Positions 55,901-64,000 of a DNA stretch of 64,000 nucleotides are shown piece by piece (the stretch's first letter is position 1; each line of letters begins with the position of its first letter). Source of the stretch: Bryopsis sp. KO-2023 (lineage: Eukaryota > Chlorophyta > Ulvophyceae > Bryopsidales > Bryopsidaceae); assembly GCA_030272585.1 (NCBI GenBank), contig BSYQ01000010.1, positions 2,356,001 through 2,420,000 of the forward strand, written 5' to 3'. The position numbers and the translations under genes are program-made. The notes under the pieces are model-generated. The model worked only from the letters and a program-made list of their open reading frames with translations, did not search any database and was not told where the DNA came from.

Positions 55901-56253
55901 AGATACCCGACTCAGAAGCTGGCCCCTCGCAAAACGACGCGGGGCCATGTAACAACGTCCAGAAGAGCGGGGAGGGGGGAGGGGAGGCGGCCGGCCGGCG
56001 GCTGGTGTTGGGGAAGAGGAGCCGATCGAGAAGAGGGGGGGGGCCTGCTGGGCAAGGTACCGAAGGTGGAGAATCGCAGCAAACTCTGGCTCCGGAACGG
56101 GCGTTGACGGGGGATGAGGTGCAGGAAATCAATTCGGAGATTCGGCAGAGGGGTTACGCGTATGTTAGACAGGATGAGATGGGGGAGGAGGCGGATTGCA
56201 ACGGTGGCCCCAGGAAACTTAGTCGAGTGTCGGGGAGGGGGTTGAAACAATGA
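49957..56253 (+). CDS. PHD-zinc knuckle-extended PHD (PZP) chromatin reader, nine exons
   Basis: The exons are 49957-50232, 50532-50786, 51096-51446, 51744-52539, 52898-53715, 54039-54377, 54628-54893, 55072-55466 and 55697-56253. Their sum is an exact reading frame of 1350 aa. The centre holds a C4HC3 PHD finger starting at Cys727 (CMVCGEG... CERCDLAVHQDCYGV... WLCWPC). A C2HC knuckle (CALCPVKCGAFK... WVHVVCC, split by an intron) follows. The extended PHD (CELCQRREGAVIRC... LHVLC... FTCNAYCRDH) spans about residues 867-930. This unit, as in BRPF, JADE and AF10 proteins, reads histone H3 tails and contacts nucleosomal DNA. Short helical regions lie before and after the unit. The last exon is low-complexity with a basic GKRSRSRRGG patch. 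No bromodomain, PWWP or acetyltransferase is visible, so the partner complex (for example a MYST HAT) is unknown. Confidence 0.9.
52736..52764. repeat. C18-A10 homopolymer junction in a PZP intron
   Basis: A run of about 18 C is followed directly by a run of A. The mirror-image T12-G12 lies at 54509-54532 in a later intron of the same gene. Confidence 0.9.
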
Positions 56254-59200
56254 GGAAAAGAAAAGAAGAGAGTGCCGAAAAGAAAAACAAAGCCTTTGGA
56301 TTGATTGATTGATTGTCCGAACAGCTAAGGGAATCGAAACGTATTGAGGGGCTGAGAAAGAACACGGAGGGAAAGCAAAATAGGACAGACAAAAAGAAGA
56401 GGAATTTGATGATTATTCGAACAGAGATACTGATTTTGTCAAATGGACTTTGCTTGTGCTCTCGTGTCAATCGGATCCTTCCTCCCATGATATTGACCTT
56501 CGTTTTTGGGTTTTATCTGTTACTGGGCTGCCGCCGCCTCCCCCCCCTGGCGGATTCGTTGTGGTTTGTGTAGGATGTTTGGTAATGAAAATGGGGACAT
56601 CAGTTTGGCATGTGTTTTGACTTCTGGGGAACAGAAAAAAAAAGGAAAGAAAGAAAACTTTGACGAAGAAAAAAAAAGCCAGGAGAAGGAGAAAAAACGA
56701 TGGAGTCTTGAGTGAAGTTGAGAGAAGGATGTCTTCCCTTGTGGAACCCAAAAAACAGAAAAAAAAGAGTGAGGAAAATAGTGTGAGGAAAATCACATAT
56801 CCCGGTTCACACACACACTCTCGCTCTGTCTGTTTGTTTCTCTTCTCGTTTTTTTTTTCTTTTTCTTTGTTTGATATTTGAGGGCAAAAAGCCAAAGGGG
56901 GTTGGGGGAATGAAAAAAAATTGACAAATCGCAGTGTTTGGAGGGTGGTTGTAGGGTGTGTGTGAGAGAGAGAAAAACAATGTTCATGAGAAATGCTTTT
57001 TTTGTGTGTTTGGTTTGATTTGTTCCTTTGGTCGTTTTTTTTTTTTGTTTCTTTTTTTCTTTCCCTTCACAATTTGATTCGTTCGAAAAAAAAAGTCTTC
57101 TTTTGGCTTAACAGGAGCACATTCGACATGTTTATACATATCTTTCATTTCTTTTTTTAGCGTAGGGGTAGTTTTCCAAAAGGGAAAAAAAAACAAAAAC
57201 AGGAAACAGCTGGTGGTCTTTTTCTTTTGGCAGGAGATGTGTGGAAAAAAAAGAAAAAAAAACATTTCCAGAAAAAAAAATGCAAAGGGGTGACGGGAAA
57301 GGTATGAAGTTTGGGGGGGAAATCGATCAAGGGAATAGAGGATGGTTTCGGGAAAAAATGGGCGTTACTTTGGAAGGGTTTTTTTCACGGAGAGAAAAGA
57401 AAAAAAAAAAAGAAAAAAAAGAGGAGGGAGGGGTGGGGGAGAAGGGGTTTCAAGGGAATGGTTATAGGAAAGGAAGCTATTCTGACGATGGCGCCAAGTG
57501 TTGATGAAAATATGTAGCGTGGACCTTTTTATTTTGTTCCTTTTTCTTTTGTCAAGATACATATATCGTCTCTATTTCTGAATGTGGTGTTTTATTTCCC
57601 GCCGGGGCGACCAATCGCTTGTTTCAACCTGTTTTATTTCGTTCTAGGTTTCGAAAGAAGCCAAGGGTAATGTGACAGCCCAGGAAATGCTGAAATCCTA
57701 TTTCAGAGATGCCCTGTTTCTTTGAATATCTGAGGCTACCTGTCGCCACATACCCACATACCCCCCCCCTCTCGAACTTACCAGCTTCATGTATAATTCC
57801 CACCAAAGTCGCTCCTCCCCCACAACAATATCAAAAAGCAAAATGAAAACTCGTTTTTTTCTTTTTGTTTTTCCAACGAGTTGAAGCTTTTCTTCCACTT
57901 GCAGCACCGTCTCATTTTTTTTCCACTGATACGTACGCTTGTTCCCTGAAATCTTTGGTTGCTTCTTGGGAGTTTCCCAAATCGATTACGTCATCCACGT
58001 CACTGGGTAGGGCTCACCCGACAGGCATGGTACCGGTCGCTTCTTCGTTGGACATTCTGGACAGACGCAAAAACCGAAAAAGGGAACAGCCAGGGTTCGC
58101 AGCCACGCTATCTTTCGATTTCCTTACAACATGATGCGCGAGCAGCTTTTTCGTGAGTTGGTAGAGGTGCGTTTTTGGGCCCCCACCCCGAATATATTAA
58201 ACGATTGCACAACACACCGGAAACATGAGCAGAGAAGGTCGCGGTAGTTGGATAAAGGGTTGTGGGAGTTTTGCTTTCCTCTCGAGGAATTCGACAGGAT
58301 GGGGGGGGGACGGATAGACTGTGTTGCTGTGGCGTCCTCGCTTCGTTCTGTAGCAGCGAATGGTTCGTGAATTCGGCTTGGTTGCGTCCCCGTCAACCTT
58401 AGGCGTCAAAGAATCTCGACCATCGATATGCGCAAGGTCGGGCCTGTTTCGTTTTTGCCACGGTGGCTCTCGATAGGGAGACGGTGTCTGTTGTTCGGGA
58501 ACGCCATTTGGCCCTGCCACGTGGCGACGAAATTGCTGTGCTTCGGTTTGTCTTTGTGTTGGTCAAGAAAAAGGGATGCGGTTCCAGAAACATAGATATA
58601 GGATGGCCGACGCCTCATGAGCAGCGAACTCGTGAAAGCATTTCTGAACAAGAAATGCTTCTTTTTACGAGTTCGCTGGTCATCAGTGACGTCCGTTCAT
58701 CGACGCGACAACAGGTTCATTTGATTATCTCACTCTCTCTTTTTTTTCCACTGCTCTCTGTCTCTATTTGCTTGTGGAGACTTTTCTCACTCTTTTTTTT
58801 CCTTGGACTCTCTTTGCTTCTGGTGATTTTTTCTCTGGAATGCATATTCTCACTCTTTAATCAGAATACCCCGCCTGCCATGCAGCTTCCATGTATATTT
58901 TCATCAAATATTGATCTTTTTTTGTGTGTGTGTTTTGCAGTTTTTGTTGGTGTCTTAATAGCGAAGATTTATTTCGTTTTCGTCAGGAGAGCAATCCAAA
59001 GGGAAACAAAAAAAAATAAAAAAATTTACAAACGAGATCAGGAGAAAGAAAGGAAAAAAAAAACTTTCGAAGAAAAAATTCCCTAGAGACTTAGCCAGAA
59101 GAGTGGGCGAAAAAAAAAAGAGAACCACATCGAAAGCGAACAAAAAGAGTTCGAAAAAAGAAAGGGCTTCCCATTTCTCAAAGGTAAGATTTTTCGTTTC

Positions 59201-59485
59201 CTTTTTTTCGTTTCGATGAGCTGATTTCATTTTCCTCCACCTGGAGAATCCTACAAAAACATTTCAGTGTCGAAAAATTATATGTCTATATATGCGTATA
59301 TATATTTAGTGATCCCGAAGTTGCTGCAATTAGGGAAAGAAAAAAAAAGGAAAAATAAAAACAAAAAAACAGGGCATCATAAATGCATGTACAGAAATTA
59401 CGATCATCATGAACTTTACGTCTATTTACTGCTGTTTTTTAAACTATTTTTTTTTAAACTTTTTCTTTTTTTCAGGGAAGTGCTA
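56254..59485. other. Intergenic region between PZP and Arp genes
   Basis: Most of 56270-57560 is purine-rich or T-rich low complexity. At about 57649-57726 (+) a stretch preceded by a good acceptor reads VSKEAKGNVTAQEMLKSYF and ends in TGA after FL, like a last exon, but no upstream exon was found. At 58131 an ATG opens a short exon-like stretch (MMREQLFRELVE) before a GT. On the minus strand, 57790-57850 reads FDIVVGEERLWWELYMKL before a donor. These are unresolved and may belong to small genes or untranslated exons. Confidence 0.35.
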
Positions 59486-61135
59486 ATGGATGCCCACGAT
59501 CGTGATAGAATCGTGTGCGATGTGGGGGCATGGATGGTCAGGGCTGGGTTCGCCAGCGAGACAGTGCCATCCGAAACCTTTCCGGATGTTGTGGGCAAAC
59601 TGAGGGCAGTTTTTGAACGGGGAAAGCACCGCCACTTCGTGGGGGACGAGGCATACAGGTATTGAGCAGAATCTATTAAATAGAGCAATATTTTGGGGTG
59701 TGTGTGTGGGGGGTTGTTTTTTTAATATTTCTTTTTTTAGTCTTTTTTCGACAGTTTTACCCATTTTCTTTTTTACGAAGATCCGTTTTTTAATTTATTC
59801 CCACGCTTTAAAAAAGTTTGTTTCTGAACGACTTCAGAATGTCGGCCATTTTGCGATTGGACCAGCCAATGCGTCGGAGCTACTTCACCGATTTTGAAAA
59901 GGCGGAAATGATATGGGACCATTTGTTTCACGAGAAACTGGGGGTGCACCCCGTGGACCACACGCTATTAGTCACGGAGCCCCCCCTCTGCCCGAGATCG
60001 TGCCGAGAAAAACTGGTGCAATACCTGTTCGAAACCCACAGCGTACCAGCCCTGTTTCTCGCGAACAAATCTGTGCTGCCCCTGTATGCCAGGGGGTTGC
60101 TGACCGGAGTGGTGTTGGATTCGGGGGAGGCGAGGTCTTGGGCGGTGCCGATATACGAGGGCTATGCGATGCCCTATGCCATTCAGGAATCCGAGGTGGC
60201 GGGGGCCAAGCTGACGGAGCTCCTACAGCATTTGCTGAGGGGTTTACCCTGTTGCATACACGAGAGCCGGAAGTGTGTGCGGATGATGAAAGAGAGGTTA
60301 TGTTATATTTCTCAAGATTTCCCGGTGGAAGCCATACACCAGGTAATAAAAAAGGGGGGGGGGGGGGGGGGAACCTGGAAAACAATAAGAGAGAAATAAT
60401 GGGTTTGAGATTTCAGGAAGTATATATACCTCTCTCTTCTCCTCCTCCTGTTTTTCTGTTTTTTTTACCTTTTCCCCTGAAATTATTGCATCAAATCTTT
60501 ACCCAGATTTTCACAAACCTCCCCCGTTGAAAAAAAAAACCCTTCAAAAAGAGCCTTTCAGCATATGGCATTAGCTCGTAATTCGGTGCTGGAAAAAGGT
60601 TCCTTTCAGCAAATAGCACTGGCTCGTAATTTGGTGCTGGAAAAGTGTGAATTTTTTTTTATTTTCTTTCCATGGATGGCTGCAGGAAACTTGCTTCGAG
60701 GAAAGAATCGTGTATACTTTGCCAGACGGCCAGCTAATGGATGTGGGAGCAGAGCGATTCGTCTGCCCAGAGGTGTTGTTCGACCCCTCCATCCACGGCA
60801 TGAAGAAAACGCCTGGGGTGCACCACCTAGTCACACGAGCGATCGAAAAGAGTGACGTCGATTTGAGAAACATTTTGGCGGACAATATAGTGGTGTCCGG
60901 AGGTTCGACGCTATTTCCCGGCTTTATCGAAAGGTTGAAAAGCGAGTTGGGGATGTGCGGAGTTCGGGGTGTCGATCAGTTTTCGTTTCATGTGGAGGGT
61001 AGGCCGGAGCGGGATATGCTGACTTGGCTGGGGGGTTCTGCTTTGGCACAGCTGCCCACTTTTCCAGACATGTGCATGACTGCTAAAGAGTATCTCGACT
61101 ATGGGCCGAGCATTGTCCATAGAATGTCGTTTTAG
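59486..61135 (+). CDS. Divergent actin-related protein, closest to Arp2, three exons
   Basis: The exons are 59486-59658, 59838-60342 and 60686-61135, giving 375 aa, the size of the actin fold. Phases agree at both introns. Conserved pieces include VGDEA, the LLVTEPP strand, REKLVQYLFET, LYARGLLTGVVLDSG, PIYEGYAMPYAI, MKERLCYI and NIVVSGGSTLFPGF. The ARGLLTGVV and TEPP...REK..FET blocks resemble Arp2 more than actin or Arp3. The first phosphate loop, normally DNGSG or DNGTG, reads D12-V-G-A-W, and the second, normally DSGDG, reads DSGEA. Nucleotide binding may therefore be weakened or lost. Whether it works in an Arp2/3 complex, in chromatin remodelling or elsewhere cannot be decided; apicomplexan-type actin-like proteins are an alternative. 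The second intron holds a two-copy 46-bp duplication. Confidence 0.85.
60558..60650. repeat. Two-copy ~46-bp tandem duplication in an Arp intron
   Basis: Two adjacent copies share CTTTCAGCA, then GCTCGTAAT and GGTGCTGGAAAA. They lie in the intron between exons 2 and 3 of the actin-related gene. Each copy contains a TTTCAG that could compete as a splice acceptor. Confidence 0.7.
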
Positions 61136-63563
61136 TTGGATCTGTTTTTTCGATCTGTTTTTTCGTAATGTGTGTGTGTGTGTGTGTGGATATTTGGGTC
61201 GAGAAAGTTTTGTTGTTTTGATGGAGGGAGGAAAACAAAGGGGGGGGGGGATTTTAAAAGGTGATAAAGAAAAAAAAATGGTGGCAAAAAAAAAAGGAGC
61301 AAAAGAGAAAAGCAAAAGGGGGGTTTGGATGAAATTCTGGGTATGAGATTTGACGAAATCGTTTCGGGGGAAAAGAAAAAAAAGGGAAAAAAAGGAGGAG
61401 GAGGGGGAGGGAAAAGAAAAAAATTCTGATTTTTTTTGGGGTATAACTCTCCATGTTCTATGGAACCCACCCAGAGGGGAAAGAATAATTGAAAAAAAAA
61501 ATGGAGGGAGGGTTTTGTTTTGTTTTTGCAATCGGATGGCTGGCTGGGTGGTTTTCAGTGATTTTTTTTTCCCTTTTTTTTTTCTTCTTTTTGTACAATA
61601 GATTTGAAAAAAGAAAAAAATCGACAATCCAAAAACAGAAAAAAGAAAATCAGACGGCCTATTTAGTCAGTGGGATTGACTGTCGACAAAAATATGTGGG
61701 TTAATTTTTCTTCTCTTTTCTTTTTTTTTTGTCATTGACCAGGGGAGATTTTTAAGCAAAAAAAAAAAAATGCAGATATATGTAGTCCAAAGAAGTGAAA
61801 ATTTAAAAGAAAAAAACAACGGGAAATTAAAAGGCAATTATGTTCTTCTAGGTACGTTTTGAGGGAGGAAAAAAAAATCAAAGAAAAAAAAATAGAACAA
61901 ATGAATAGGGATTTTGAAAAAGAAGTTTGCTTTTGTTCTCAATCATTTTACTTCTTTTTTCCTGTCTTGAATTTTTTTTTTCCATATCAAATCCCAGAGA
62001 GAGAGGAAAAAAAAAGAGGTAAAAACAAGATAAAAAAAGAAATTGTGTGTTTCATCAGGCATCGACAGATGGAATTTCAAAGCTCAGAGAAAAAGGTTTT
62101 ATTTTGTGTATATAAAGAGAGAAGAAAAAAAAAATCTATGAGCCTATATTCGAGGAAGAAAGTTACCAAAAAAAAAAGAAGTTTGTCTGAAACATAGCAT
62201 TTCTCAAGAAAGGGAAGTAAGAACAAAAAAAAGATTGTGTTTTTTTTTATCCTTTGTTTTTGGGGGGTTTCATTCTTCTTCTTTTTTTTTTTTGGCTGTG
62301 AGAGAATCTTCCACCAAAGTTTTTTCTTTTATAACGGAATTTAGATGTACACAAACGAAGAACAAAAAAAAAAAAAAATGGAGTGTCTGGGAGGCTCTTG
62401 TTTTTTTTCCTTTCTTCGATTCAATTTTTTGTTTTTGTGCTGATATTATGTGTAGAAATATTTGTTTGGCTAGCTGGGTGAAAAAAAAAGATTAGTACAG
62501 ACGGGTGAAAAAAGGGAGAAGGAAAGACAAACAAAGGTTGAAAAAAAAAGAGTGAAAATAGGAGGGAAAAAAGAGTGTGGGAGAAACGGTTGGGAAAAAA
62601 AAAGGTCAAAGTGAAACTCACTTGAAAAAACGAAACAAGAAAGAAAAGAAAAGAATTGAAAAACTGTTTTTGTTTGTTTTTCTAGAGGCTAGCCTGTTTT
62701 TAATATAGCGGAGAGAGTGTGGGTCGAAGACGGTTTGTTCAGCAACTTTCAAATGTACCCAAGAAAAAACAGCAAAAAAATTCAAGGAGGGCATAATTGT
62801 TTTTGTTTTGTTCGTTTTTTTGGTGTGCGTGTTTCTCGAAAACTTTTTTCAAAAATTTCGGAGAGCACGTGAAAATCAACTTGACTAATATTGGTTTGGG
62901 CTAATCTTTGCTGTTCTCATCAAAATGAGGCAAAAATTTTAGGGAGGGTGGGGGCGGGAGATTTTTCTTACTGGATTAAAAAAAAACTTACATTTAATAT
63001 TTCAAAATGAGAAAAGAAAATGGTGCTCTCTGGGCTTCTCGATCTCCTTGGAGTCGGCACTGAGGATGAGCAAAAATCTATTCTTGCAACACTATTGCCG
63101 CATCCTACCTATGCTGACCATCGTTACATTAAAACAAGCATTGAACACACACCTTGAGTAGGAATCTTAGGAATCTGTTTACAGTCTCAATCAACGAGCT
63201 AAGTGCTTTTTTAAACCGGCAACTCATTTGGATCCTTTCAAAGCGAGGAAAGAGGTGTTCTGATACAGATGGTGAAGAGATTTTATCCTTGCACCCGACC
63301 AACATCCAATCGACCGTATACTGTGCCAGGGTGGATTGACAGTTAAAGGAGACAGCACTTTAGATTGACTAATGCACCGTTTGGGGGAAGAGGCGAGACA
63401 TCAGGGTGAACCGGTTTTTGTGAGCGTCGGTTCATGAATATTTGAGAGGGTGGAACGAAGAGGGGGTTGTCTATCGAACAGGTCGGGGATTGTAATAGAG
63501 GTGGTTTCTAACATTAAAATACACATGTTCACATTTGATGTTTACTGATCCTTGTAATAGGAG
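61136..63563. other. Intergenic low-complexity DNA
   Basis: No gene is supported. After the Arp stop there is a (TG)n run near 61170-61189, then about 1.8 kb of alternating poly-A and poly-T tracts. From 63000 on, the composition becomes more balanced but no coding region is recognised. Confidence 0.55.
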
Positions 63564-63603
63564 AATATTTCTCCTACACAATGTAATTGATGTTTGTTTG
63601 TTT
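63564..63603. repeat. Dispersed 40-bp repeat, copy 2
   Basis: This matches 19121-19160 in the same orientation with no visible difference. The surrounding sequence is not related to the 18-19 kb repeat region, so only this end segment is shared. Confidence 0.7.
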
Positions 63604-63865
63604 TGTAATAGAGGTGGTTTCTAAGGACTGGCACAATACAAATGATATAATTGTCCGCACCAACAAAAGAAGAAAAAACCCACAGGGTTCCAACGCTTGA
63701 TTCAATTTGGTGGCTGGGAAATACCATCAGCCAATCACACATGCAATTCCAAGGTTGGAAAACGAAAAGGAGAGGAAAGTACCTCGGCGGGGGTTCTTTA
63801 CAAAAGATGCCACAAGCGTTGGACTCGGTGCTGCAGCTTGACACCATTGGCTGGAGGCCAGCACC

Positions 63866-63917
63866 ATGGATCCCCGTTCCGCCGTTCCGATACTCGTTCT
63901 TGCTATTCTGGCGACAG
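63866..63917 (+). CDS. Possible first exon with signal peptide, gene runs off the window
   Basis: An ATG in the context ACCATGG opens 17 codons reading MDPRSAVPILVLAILAT, a short polar start followed by a hydrophobic core, typical of a secretory signal. The stretch ends at a GT donor (63918). The rest of the gene would lie beyond the window, so its product is unknown. A chance ORF is a real alternative. Confidence 0.35.
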
Positions 63918-64000
63918 GTGGGCGAGATCGCAGCGCTCCATCCACCATTCCGTTTTTACATGAAACCTCCACCGGTTAAAAGGCACGCCGATAGGATCGT

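Overview
This window looks like nuclear DNA of a microbial eukaryote. Nearly all genes are split by GT-AG introns of roughly 80-500 nt, and two introns appear to use GC-AG. The recognisable genes are typically eukaryotic: DNAJC3/P58IPK, KTI12, AAR2, ATG10, a reticulon, a PHD-zinc knuckle-extended-PHD protein and an actin-related protein. A CEP131/AZI1-like coiled-coil gene suggests a species that builds centrioles or flagella, and a cellulose-synthase-like/GH9 fusion suggests polysaccharide (cellulose-type) wall or plate metabolism. I would guess a free-living flagellated protist or alga, possibly an alveolate such as a chromerid, but the sequence alone does not prove this. Intergenic DNA and introns are full of homopolymers, notably C(n)A(n) or T(n)G(n) junctions.

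Layout: 238-7164 is a complete, apparently young Ty3/gypsy retrotransposon with two identical 326-bp LTRs, a 4-bp target duplication and one uninterrupted Gag-Pol ORF. 8.4-10.2 kb (-) is a protein kinase with a tandem repeat in its intron. 11.4-12.8 kb (+) is a small four-exon serine lipase/esterase. 13.6-17.3 kb (+) is a large unrecognised protein. 18.2-19.2 kb is a nest of repeats containing a 470-bp MITE flanked by TA.

19.7-20.5 kb (+) holds the most surprising gene: an intronless cyclodipeptide synthase (CDPS) with all signature catalytic residues. 23.5-24.2 kb (+) is an intronless NAD(P)-binding (NmrA/SDR-type) gene, separated from it by decayed ORFs. 25.0-27.7 kb (-) is DNAJC3, 28.4-32.3 kb (+) CEP131-like, and 33.5-37.0 kb (-) a GT2-GH9 fusion whose two catalytic domains both lack hallmark residues.

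38.4-41.0 kb (+) is KTI12, followed after only 22 bp by AAR2 (41.0-42.2 kb, +). 42.5-43.8 kb (-) is ATG10, 44.4-46.3 kb (+) a reticulon, 50.0-56.3 kb (+) the 1350-aa PZP chromatin reader, 59.5-61.1 kb (+) a divergent Arp2-like protein, and at 63.9 kb a possible signal-peptide exon runs off the window.

The housekeeping genes are functionally unrelated neighbours. The possible local functional group is CDPS plus the NmrA-type oxidoreductase (diketopiperazine synthesis and tailoring), which is speculative. All exon boundaries were inferred by eye from splice consensus, reading phase and family conservation.
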